DNA of 64,000 nt from Blastobasis lacticolella. Lineage: Eukaryota; Arthropoda; Insecta; Lepidoptera; Blastobasidae. The stretch spans positions 20,839,622 through 20,903,621 of the forward strand of contig LR990044.1 in the NCBI GenBank assembly GCA_905147135.1, in the 5' to 3' direction. Shown here piece by piece: positions 1 to 12,200 of the stretch. A program made the position numbers and the translations under genes. The notes below the pieces were generated by a model, which ran no database searches, was not told the origin of the DNA, and saw only the letters and a program-made list of their open reading frames with translations. Within the stretch, counting starts at the first letter, position 1; each line of letters starts with the position of its first letter.

Positions 1-13
1 TCGAAAAACTCAC

Positions 14-238
14 AGGCATAACGTTATCAGGTCCTTCCGGCGCGAGTCTTTTCAGCACTGCCACAGCGGAGAACAACGCAGTGAGATAATACCCGCCCTC
101 ACCAGCCAACAGGGCTGGAGGAAGCAGTCCAGCCATGAGTTCAGCTTCCAGCTCTGCACAGACCAGGCGGCTGCGAGCTACCGTCCAAGCTAGCACTGGG
201 AGCAGGTCGTCGGCGCCTAGGGTTTTTTCGCCACGAAT
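14..238 (-). CDS. spri: sprint exon (t): VPS9 catalytic part
   Basis: 75 codons, phase 0 to 0, acceptor CTCACAG, donor GTGAGT at 8-13. It encodes GEKTLGADDLLPVLAWTVAR and LLAGEGGYYLTALFSAVAVL. GADDLLPVL carries the conserved Asp residues and GEGGYYLTAL the conserved Tyr residues of the VPS9 domain that contact Rab5. The gene continues to the left; a Ras-association domain is expected there from the family. Confidence 0.95.
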
Positions 239-3200
239 CTGTGAGGTGAGGAGTGAGGACATATATATGATAGTATAGTCGAGTCGTTAAGACAGTTACA
301 ATTGTTCACGCGAAATGAATTAACAGAAGGTGATCGTGATCGTGACTTTTAAATGATTATTGCGATTAGGGACGATGACCATTAGTGTTATTGAATCTAT
401 GTTGGCAGTAGACTGTTACGGCAATTGATGATGGTTATAAGATGGATTTTACGGATTGTCTTCATGCGATGCAACAATATGTAGTAAAATCCTAATAAAT
501 TTCGGTAACATTTTCCCGAATTCCGAGTCTCCGAAATATACAGGTCATGTATTTAAGATCGAAATATTTAAATTCGGAAGTTAATCTAAATTCGAGGAGG
601 ATACAAACTTACAGCATTGAACATAACAGAAATGGCGGCGAGGAGGTTCTCCAGTTTGTCCAAAGGCGAATCCGCTTCTTGCATCTTCAGGAAATGCTTT
701 GAGATCACGGCTAGCACGGATGACGACGGCACTCTCGTTGACTCCTGTGAAAATCATGAAAATTTTAATTTATTGAAAATAATGAAACTATAAATAAATA
801 TAAAGGCCGACACCTCAACCATTCCATAGGAAACTTATAGAAGTTATTGATGCAGACTTCTGTCCGACCGTGATAAATAAAATCTTGATGTCACAGATCA
901 AATAAGAAAATAAAGATGACCCGCTGTCAACAGTGACACGAGGCCGGTTTCGTAAACATGTGTGCCATTTCGTAGTTTTGTTGAAAGCTTTGGTTGTAGG
1001 AAGAGTCCTACAACCAAAGCTTTCAACAAAACTACGAAATGGACTCCTCAGGCTTGATAGAGATCAAGCCTGAGGAGTCCGCCTGGGTGTGTACCACAGC
1101 CATATGTATTTCTGTCGCCAATCAACAATGCTTGCATTGTTGTATTCCGGTTTGAAGAATACGGTAGCCAGCAAAATTATAGTCACACTCACTCACAGTG
1201 ACAACGCACCTACGGTTCTGCATTTTTGTTACCTGCAACCTGACTATATGAATTGTAGATGTAATGGGCGACAGTTACCACTTACCATCAGGTGGGCTAT
1301 CTGCTCCTTTGTCACTGCGTTACATAAAAAAAGAATAGTTTTGATTGCCAATGTGTACGTGTGACCCTTGTATACACACAGAGCATAGCGTAGTTTTCCG
1401 TCCATCAATATATTGTTCTCAGGAATCTGTCCTAATTTTTTATTTGGTCTGAGCATACCACGTAATTAGAGCGTAACTGTGTGCTGTGACCCACGTAGTA
1501 TGACCATCTCACCTTGACCCCCAACTGCAGCGGCGTAGCATGCTGAGCCTTCTCAATAGCCCGGTGCAAGGCCTGCAAGTCCTGTCGGTGCCGCGCGGCC
1601 AGCAGCGCGTACAGCCGCGCGCGCAGCGGCCGCACCACCACGCGGTGCATCACGCCTTCCAGTATCGCGTCCAGGTTCAGGAACTCGGTGGAGCGGAGCT
1701 GTGGGGTGGGGTGTATCGGTTGGTATCGTCATATGAACTTAATGTTTCATTGTGGTGGATGAACTAGATTTTGCCCCGCTAATGAGGATTAGTGAAGATT
1801 TTTGTTTAGTGACTTTTCCATTTGCTTATACCATATAATTGACTGTAACGAATTCTTTGTATACCATCACGGTGTCAAAGAAGCTTACGGCCTGCCTGAT
1901 GATAAGCATTTATCGCAGCCTATAGATGAATTTTCACGATATCTCTACAGAGAAAATATATGCGCTCAAACATTGAGATTTTGGCATGTCTGATGACGTC
2001 ATTGGACACCCGGGTCAATTTTATTATATATACCAAGCACATAGTATATTGCGCTTAACAATTCCTTCAAACCCATATAAGTCTGGCATTTCAAAATGGA
2101 CTTAAAAATTCTCACATTGATTCATTGCTTTGAAAATGTGTTCATTTTTCATAAACAACATATAAATTTCTACCATATGACTGATTCTCAATTTATTACG
2201 TACGGGACCCGTTCCCGCGGGAACCACATTGGATTTTGGCATACATTATAGCCTATATTATTATTATTCTGGGCTATAATTCTCAACATGTTCAACGGAG
2301 GTTGTGAGTAAACGGCCTCCAAGCCTAGTCTCAAGTAGCCCTTTGTGATAGAACCTTTCAAAACTGATTGAAAAGGAAAGTTAAATAAACTAAGGGTCAT
2401 GGAGATCAGATATGATCAGACAGACATGCCTCTCATTGCCGGGCACGGTCCGGTCGTGACTGACGTGGGGTAAGTTTGCTGCTGCCATGGGGCGGCCAGC
2501 GTGTCACTGTGTGCTTCCTTCCTACTTAAAGAGATATTTAATGTCCTAATCAATAAATAAATTTTGAATTTTGATAGCAGTCGCTGATTGTAGGTACTCT
2601 GTCCAATTGCTAATCTATTCAGCTTCAGAGGCATTAGTGCCCTCGTATGTGGAAGGATTTAGTGCTACGTTCTACTCTGGATGGACACTAAACATCCAAC
2701 CATCATCTCCATCATATCAGCTGAAAGACGCCCACTGCTGGGCATAGGTTCCCCAATAATCTCCACAAAGGCCGGTCTTGTGCCTTCCGCATCCAGCTGG
2801 TACCTGCAATCTTTACCATGTCGTCGGTCCACCTTGTGGGAGGCCTACCCAACGCTGCGTCAGACATCTAAGCCGGACACTATATTGTAAGAGCGGCTAC
2901 TTCTATATCACTATAGTGGTACACAAACATATGGTAGACTACCCTCAATCGTCTATTCAATAACAGTTGTAAAGTTGTATGGAGCACTTGAAAGCACTAT
3001 TTTACCTTGAGTCTCTCTTTCTCCACTTCTTTCTCAAACTCCCTCTCTCCGTGCTTCACGAGGTAGTTCTTCATCCCGGACATGAACTGGCGCATGTTGC
3101 GCATCATCACCTGTTGACAATGCAGTGAATATGTTTAATTGATCTTAAGTTGTATTGTCATTACTAAATTTTGTTGCCAAAAATACCAGTATATAAAGAA

Positions 3201-6200
3201 TTGGTTGGTATACATTACATGTTTCAAGGGTATACTTTGGGACTACAACGTAATTTCGCTAAATACATCATTCGCTACACCAGGGGACATATTTTTGAAC
3301 TGTTCCAATTAGATATCTCTTTCACACTCGTCGCAACTTACCACAAGTGCTAAGAAGATAGGTAGTTAATTGGTACATGTACCGAATTCGAATTGTTCAA
3401 AAATACTTTTTTTGTAACACTAAGGTTACGGCCTGCCTGATGGTAAGCAGTCACCGCAGCCTATGGACGTCTTCAATACCAGGGGCATCAACCACGCGTT
3501 GCTAACCCTGGTAAAGCTTTATTCCAGGGGTTCGGGAACGCGTGGAGCGCCTGTGGGAAAGTCTTTGGCTCGCGTCTTAGAACTTTACCAGTGGACAAGT
3601 CTCCTTCGAATCCAGCGTGCAGGAGATGAAGTTGTCAATGTTCTGCGCGAAGGTGGTGCTCTTGTCCTGGGCCAGGTGGAGCGCGTACGCCCGCAGCGCC
3701 GCGCCCGCGCCGCGCGCCAGCCGCCCGCCGCGCAGCGCGCGGACACGACCGGCAGCTGTGGGGGGAGAGGAATTGGTAAATATAACATAAAGATTGATTT
3801 AACATTAAAACAGATTATAACAATGATATACATAACTACAGACGACTTATTACAAATTTATATCTAATTAAATAAACTAGGTAAAACAAACTTGCAGATA
3901 AAAAACTTGTCCCAAGTCCAACATATGATTATAATGTCAGAATAATGTAATTAAATGTAATAGATTATAATGTAAGAAGACGCCCTGGACATAGGCGTCC
4001 CCCAGAGATCTCCACCCTGCTACCCCTCGTGAGCGATATATCAAGTGTGTAGTCGACCTATCATCGTCAGCATTATCATCATATCAGCCGAAAGACGCCC
4101 TGGGGATAGGCGTCCCCCGGATATCTCCACCCTGCTACCCCTCGTGGGCGATATATCAAGTGTGTGGTCGATCTATCAATGTCATCATTATTATCATATC
4201 AGCCGGAAAGATAATCATCATCATCATATCCCCTGTTAAGAGCGTCGGTAGCCGGGCGGTTGAGTATCCAACTAGTAACCGAGAGGTACCGGGTTTGAAT
4301 CCCGCTGCGGCCATGTACCAATGACTCTTTTCTGAGTTATGCACATTAGCTGAATTCTAACCTATTCTCTTACGGTGAGGGAAAATATCGTGATAAAACA
4401 TGCAAATTCAGGCGACATGTGTAACCATGATCCAATCTGGACAGGTTCCCCTGGTAGCAGGGTCACGGAAGCGATGGAAAAACATCGTCGGAGTCGGATT
4501 CGAGAGCCAAAGATTTACGATGCTAGGAAACCTTTGGCTCTCGTCGTCGACCGAGCGAAGTGAAGAAAACTCAGTAGAAACTGGGACCCTAGCAGAAGCC
4601 GGGATTAACCGCTGAGTTAATGATCACTGTAGTAACTGGTCGATTTCAAAATGTACTGTTTTAGAGGGATGGAATACGTAGGTAAGCTAAAATGGAGTAT
4701 ATAAAATTAAATACGTAAAAATGCGATGATATCATGTATTAGGCCTTGATGATAGACCAAATTGCTAATGATGGAATTTAATTGATATTTTAAAGAGGTA
4801 CTATAGTTACCATTAGCTTAATGCAATCTTAATATTGTGCCACATTAATATCTATTTAACTAGCTTCGAAATGCCGACAACATTCTATCGACATACCTGA
4901 GGAATAAACTATGTAGTAGATAAAGAATAACGTACACAAATAACGTATAGTATAGTTGGAGAGTGGATCCTCAATATTGACTTCACTCAGACATTCGCAA
5001 GTGTCATTTTCGCAACGGTCCGTGCAGAAGCAACAATTCCTGAGGGCGTCACACATGTTCCGCCATACTTTTCCCAATGCCTTCGCCAGTCGCTGCCAAG
5101 GGTTCACGTGCTTCTTCATGACCGGGTATTGTCGTACCGTGGTGGAGTTCAAGTCGTCGCAATGACACCACGGGGTCCTGGCCTCCACTTTGGACTTCAC
5201 TTTGTTGATGTTTCTCCTTGACAAAACACTGCACAGCGTAGTTAAAGTATTGGGGTTCGCAAGGTTGCGCTGGAACCTCGGATCCAGCAGCTTCTCCTTG
5301 GTTACGACCACCCAATCACTGTCGAAAGCGAACTCCTCCAAAGTATCACCTCGGAAGTTCTTTATAGTTGTAAACGCGTATATATCCTCACTCGTCGAGC
5401 ACGGCAAGGCTTCGGAAGCTACGGAGACAGTCTCGAACACGTCATCGTCACCAACTTCCAAATCTTCGTCACAAATTTCCAAACCCAAACCCGAGAACGT
5501 GAATTGACTCAAAGAGTCGAGCTTGTTCAAAGCTGACTTGCTGGGGCCAGCGACCGCCTTGTCCTCAATCGGCCTCTCGCACTTTCCTTGGAACAACTTT
5601 CTGAACCACTTCATGGCTGATCACCCTGCGGTTCCTTCCCGCGAGGACGAAGGATTTGAAACCACCGCTCATTCACACAGTAAACGCAGAAGCAACCCGC
5701 TTCGGGCGAGCGACGAGACAGTACTGACTCGAATCCATACGCTTGATAGTACGAGTTGTATACGCTCCTGGCACGCGTAGCCCTTTGCCCTCTAAACATT
5801 AACATAACTTATTTACACAGTTAATGTGATAGATAGCAGATGTGCGCCGCGGTGCCTTTCAACATACACCAGTTATTAAATGTTTAATTGATTTGATAGT
5901 GGCGGTGAATCATCGCGTTTGGATGTGGTCCGTGGTCAGCTGCGATGTCGCGATGAATCTAGGACAATTATATATAACTAATCTAGATTCGGTTCAGAAT
6001 AATTAGCCCTCAACGTTGAAAAGACACAACACAAAATCTAAATGAAGTCATGACCATCTTGATACTGACAATTTGATTTTGTTTGATGTTTCATATGCTT
6101 CAGTGGAAATTGAAGGCTATTTTGAGATTGTACATCAGACTGCGTTGTTTATTAGCGAGATATAGGGACCACATGTGCACGATAACATTACGAGATTAGC

Positions 6201-9200
6201 TATTGGCTCTCTGCTAATTATTATGTCAGTTTTCTATTTTAATCGATTCCGTAATTAAATAATCAGCTCGTGCTAGTTACAAGTGTTACAGTATTATTTG
6301 TTTGTATTCGAACATGATGAAATAAATGAGAAGGTATCGATGGCATAAAAACCGTCTGGATAAATATCACGGCCTTTTATCTGTTTTGGCTGTCAAGCAA
6401 TAATGCTGCGGAATTGAATTCCGGTTCGCTTAACATTAACCGATGCTCTTACGGTGAGGCAAAACAACGTGATAAAACCACTTTCAGGCAACTGAATATG
6501 TAGCCATGATTCAGTCTGGTCAGGTTCCCCTGTCAACAGGGTTATGGAGGTCAGTCGGAATTGGTCGGGACATTAACGCCAATATGACCACTAACTTAAA
6601 CTCTTAAAGATATCATAGGCGACAGTATCTACTTGCCATCAGGTGCGCTGTCATTAGACTTTTTGAAGAAAGGACTCCTCCTCCCACATCAACATCATCA
6701 TTATCGTCCTAGTGCTTATCCCTGCCTTTGCCAGGGTCCCCTTTCCTACTAATTTTTCTCCACTTCGCCCGGTCTTCGGCATCCTCGCGTCGTAGGCCGT
6801 TACCTCTCGCATCCAACTCAGCGATGTCAATCCATCGCTTCTTGGGTTGCCCACGGGGCTACTTTTTTGACATTTTTTTTTTTATGTCATACGGTAGGCA
6901 AACAGGCAAGCGGGCCACCTGATGGAAAGTGGTCACCACTGCCTATAGACATTAGCAACACCAAGAGTATCGCTAATGCGTTGCCCACCTCTATAACACG
7001 TTGCTCTGGCAGCAAAAAGCAAATGCCACTCCACTGCCAAAGCCACGGTTCCCCAAATCCCCACCCCATGGAGCACTGGAAACCTTACTCACCGGCAGAA
7101 ACACAATACTATTTAAAAGAGTATTATTTAGCTGCGATATTCTGTAAGGTGGAGGTACTTCCCCAGTCGGGCGGCTCCAATTCGAACGAGATACCCCGCT
7201 ATACCCTACCTCTCTTAAAACTTCTTCTACTTTCTTGATAGCCGCATGTTCCAGCACCTATTTTCCACGTATCCCTGTGGCTTACGCAACACGGGACCAA
7301 ACTAGCGCAGGCGAGCCTTCTCGATCTTATCAGCGATATCCATCCAATCCTTAAAAGACTACTTTTCCCACGTTAAGAGTTAAAATTACTAATAGTAAGA
7401 GATCCGGCCATAGTAATATCTTCCCTCATCTGTTACTCAAACAATCGTGCGTTATGAAAGAATATTATTCAATTAAGAAAAAAAATGTGGTGTGTGGTGC
7501 CGCCACCTCAAAGAATAGCACCACCCCATCTCTTCCCGTGGGTGTCGTAAGAGGCGACTAAGGGACAAATCCGAAAGATGGGCAGCAGCATCTTTCTGGG
7601 TAGATTTACATCAACTGCACTGCGATCTCCAACCCGCCTGCCAAGCGTGGAGATTATGGCAATGACCTCCCCTTTCGTGGGAGAGGCCCGAAGTCCTGCA
7701 GTGGATTGTTATGGGCTGTGGTGATGAAGAAAAAAAATGGGCTGGTCCTTCTATGGGGTTTCCATGGTGACAATCTACTCTCATCTAATCGAGTTATGCA
7801 GGGTGACCCTTAATATAATAAACATTAAAACCCTGTTTAAGACTGCTTCTTAGCAGCATCATAAAATAGGTCTTTCTTTAATTAGATAAAAAACAACCTA
7901 TTTTTTTAACAAATTAAATTGTAATCTTATTGGCGATAATTACAACATACTGTATCACGACAACACTAATTAATTGCTCAGGAATTAATTATTGACATTC
8001 ATGACATGACACTTGAGAAGCGAGTGAATTTATGTCACATTTTGAATTATTGTCAAATTACAATACAATTTTTTTATTTAATGTCTACTGGCGTGAAGGA
8101 TTCAAAAGAGTTTGCAATGTTTAGGCCACTTTCTAGATCATGCAACTACATACAGGCTGCTCCTGAGTGATAAATTTAAAATCGTTGATTTTTCGGTAAA
8201 TACTGCACTGATTGTTCTGATACTTTGCAGTTTTGTTTTAAATACTACAACTAGTAGTATTTTGCTTTGTCCAGAGTGTAAGACAACCTGTATGTATAAT
8301 TAAAGTTATTTATTTCCCTTATCCATCAATATATAGTTGCCTAGGTAACTATATATTGAACATTGAAACATGTTCAGAACGGAAATATTGGTGAACATTA
8401 TTTAAATAATTAATGAAAATTAATTTATGATTAATTTAATTAATCTAAAAATTTCCAGACTGTATTGGCAGTGGGCAGGGCACATATCTCAAGGAACAGA
8501 TAGCCGATGGGGTAGTAAAGTTCTCGAGTGGCGACCACGTACCGGAAGACGCAGCGTGAGTAAGCCTCCTACAAGGTGGACCGGCGACCTGGTAAGGATT
8601 GCAGGTACCACCTGGATGCGGAAAGCACGGGACCGGCCTTTGTGGAGATCTCTGGAGGAGGCCTATGCCCAGCAGTGGGCGTCTTCTGGCTGATATGATG
8701 AATTTAATTAATCCAGGTTGCACCCACCTAGCAAAGGATCCAGCCGTTCCCGGAAGCTCTTCCCGCGCGCGGCGGCGGCCGGCCCGCGCCGCGGCGTCGG
8801 GGACTCCCACTCGCAGGGCTCCTCCTGAAACGGTTTGGAAGTGTCGTGTTAGTATGGGGCAGAGCTGTGGAAGTATTTTTTTGTTGCTTGTTTAGACAGC
8901 GGTTCACATAAAAAGGGACTACAGTAGCTGCTGGGAAAAACTGCATTTTTTGGTTTTATAAAACAATGTAATCCCATTGTGTCATGTCACTATGGTCCCC
9001 TTACTACGTAGGTACAAGCAACATGTGTGTTTTCAAAGAAGGTTCCGAGGATCTATTTAGTTTGGTGCCATGTGGATGCCACCATCATTTTTCGCACCGT
9101 CCGAAGATGTAACAGATTTCATCTATATCCTTTAGGTATCTTGGCATCCAACTACAGCACGGGTATCGCGAGACTTTTAACCACGCACGCGCTAAATGTG

Positions 9201-12200
9201 GCATAATCTCCTACCCAATCTCTTTCCGTTGAACTACAGCTTGGGGCCTAGAGGTACAGTCTCTAGAGGCATCTCAAAGGCACCGCATCCGATTCCCCTA
9301 GCTTAGTGGCCGCTTTTTCAAAGAAAAAACTCACCAAGTCATCGAGTTGCAGACAGCTGGAGGGCGGCAGGAGGCCGTCCCACTGCGTGCAGTCCCAGGG
9401 CTCAGAGAACACCGTGCCATCGTCGCTCGCCTGGTGGAGGTGTAATAGATATCACTATACGATACTCGTATATTAAAAAACAGAGTCCCACTCCGCGTCT
9501 GTATATCTGTTCGCGATAAACTCAAAAACTATTGACCGGATTTCACCAATAGACAGAGTGATTCATGAGGAAGGTTTAGGGGTATAATCTGTTAAGGTTA
9601 CTACACGTGCGAAGCAGGGGCAGGTCACTAGTTATTAACAAAAAGGACTTAGTTAATTTAAATCGATCAAGTGGTCATCTTGACATTTGTACTCTCGCGC
9701 GTAAGCCCCCCCCCCCCCCCCCCCCCCCCTTGCTGGCCCCCCTGTTCGCCTTGACCATAATGCAGGATTTGACAGATCAGGTTATTACAGAGGAGCGTTA
9801 TGAGTTAGTTAGGCCACCGACACTTTTAGTAGAAGGAAAAGAGAAGAAGAGTAATGCCAAGGATTAACATTACGAAGACGTGATGGGAAGGATGAGCTAC
9901 CGCTTTGCTAAGAATAACCTAACTGACGGATATCGGAACACTCCTGTCTAATAAAGTCTACATTAATCAGAAATAGAAATACAGGTACAGGTTTTTCTTT
10001 GGAGGTACAAAATGCTCATTGTTATAACTAGTGTCATGTAAGAAGAGACTTGGCAGGTCACGTGGTTCGACTTGCGCAGTAGGCGATTACCTGCGCGAAA
10101 TCCCCTTTACTGCAATTTGACAAGTCTCTTCTTTCATGACACGGATTATATAAGCCCTGTATGAGGATCTTCCATGGCTATCCCAGCTTCAAGAATAAAA
10201 CAAATGGTTACTAGATACGTGACCTCATTCCAATCAAGTGCGCAATTAATTATTAATCACGCCTCTATCACGTGCACCCGTTATTGACTGAACAATCACG
10301 TGGTATTACAGACAATACTTAAATATTTGTTCCCGACTATGTCCACAAAAACTGTGCTATCTGACAGCTAAGTGGCACAAGCGTGGGACGTGTCGGAAGT
10401 AATTGTAGTACTAGCAAACTAACTAGAACTGGAACGATAAGGTTGCGTTACAATGTTAGTTATTTTCCCTTAAAACCAGTATAACATAAGCTAGCGTCTC
10501 TATGGATGCGTATTGCAATGGTAACTCTTTTTATACTGGCTCGATAAGATCGATAAGATGTGTTCTGTACTTAATATACTGTGAAAATACGGTACAAGCA
10601 ATTAAATTTGCCGTTCCCTTATCGAAGGCGTATCAAAGATTACTACCGGTTCACTACAATCGAATAAATAGGAGCGTCGGTGGCCGATTGGTTAAGGTAT
10701 CCGCGTAGTAAGCGAGAGATTCCGGGCTCATATCCCACTGCGGCCATATACCAATGACTCTTTTCTGAGTTATGTACATAGTTAAATGCCATTGCATAAC
10801 CGATGCTCTTACGGTGAGGCTACACATCGTGATGAAGATCCAAGAATTGGAAGATCAGTTAATTACAATAGAGCGACTGCCATCTGACCTCCGTCACCCT
10901 GCTACCAGCGGAACCCGACCAAATTGGATCATAGTTGCACATTCAGTCACCTGAATGTGCAGGTTTCATCACGATGTTTTCCCTCACTGTAAGAGCATCA
11001 GTATCATGGCGTGTGAAATCTCACCTGTTCAGAGAGCGGACGCAAATCGTGCACGTTGTCATAGCAAGATGCTCGTGGCGGGGAGCGAGACTCCTCAGCC
11101 AGCGCCGCGGGAGCCGCCGGCAGACGGAGCTCCGGGTACCTGATGTGGACGTCAGCATCATTAGTAACGTAAGTTTTTATGTCATACAGGGGCCACCTGA
11201 GGAAAAGTGGTGGCCTTATCTTAGACATTAGCAACACTAGAGATTTCGCTAATCACTACAGTGCAAACTATCTATGAGGTCCTGTGGTGTTTCGATAAAA
11301 AGCAGCTGTGGATACACGAAGAGGTTTTTGTGGGTAGGGTTCTTTTCGGGCAATCCCACATATCCACGTCACTACCCCGGATGAAGTGAAATCTTCCGAA
11401 GATTTTCTCGTAAAAAAAGGGATTTCGCCAAAGCGTAGCCCACCCCTAAAATACATTGCTCTGACAGCAAATAGGCAAATGCCCCTCCGCTGCCAAAGTC
11501 ACAATTCAGCCACAGCCTACAAGACTTGAACCACCTCCGAAGCTGGATTTCCCACAATATCCACCCCGATCTCGATCGCACTATTCACATTGAAACTATT
11601 TTCTGATCTACTGCAGCGTAAGGCCATTTTTAACAAAATCGCCCCATTCCGGCAAATATCATCACCCTTTCTTTGTTTTGGAGCGATTGTCACCGTTTAT
11701 AAATGCTCATCGTGGATGCATGTCTTAGCTTTGTTCTTTCAGAGAGGTTTCGATATAATCATTAGGGAAATAGGCATTGTCTAACAGCATTGTCTAACTA
11801 ATTAGCAAAAATCCAGTAGTAATGCTAGGCCATATATCAGCCTTGCAATCATGAAGTGCTGCTAGGTATTTCGGCTTTATGCTTGCAACTTACCTTTGTG
11901 CAACAACTTGGTGTACTGTCAGATGTTCTGTGCCATCATCCACGGCGCTCAGACGGCTCTCCTGCTCAGCCAGCGAGGGGAAGGTACCGCTTTCTGTGTT
12001 TGAGTCTTCATCGTTCTTATCTATAAGGTATATGTTTGGGTTAGGCTTCATTAAGGATGACCAGCGGCTTATTGGCTATCTCTAGACACACTCGCCATTG
12101 ATAGAAAGAGACTCCGGTATGACGAAAGACGTAAATCGTATTGGTAGCTAGCTAGCCATATCTCGATGGCATTTTGCTCTGAAGTTAGCCAATAAAGGAG

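Larger units (their letters stand above)
3756..8727. other. sprint intron hosting a nested gene
   Basis: 5 kb intron between exons (p) and (o). It contains the tandem duplication, SINE-A copies, the nested gene (4856-5614), repeats C and D, a quasi-palindrome and an RTE fragment. 5820-6420 and 7800-8320 show no recognised element. Confidence 0.8.
9431..11024. other. sprint intron with repeats
   Basis: Intron between exons (n) and (m): poly(C), MITE-like element, inverted SINE-A. 10150-10660 has no recognised feature. Confidence 0.75.

Noticed and set aside
3585..3833. 82-codon minus frame over a sprint exon
   Set aside because: It is in a different phase from the conserved RIN-homology frame and runs through the acceptor into intron.
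3463..3867. 134-codon plus frame
   Set aside because: Antisense shadow of sprint exon 3589-3755 joined to repeat and intron sequence.
5190..5507. 105-codon plus frame
   Set aside because: Antisense shadow of the nested gene.
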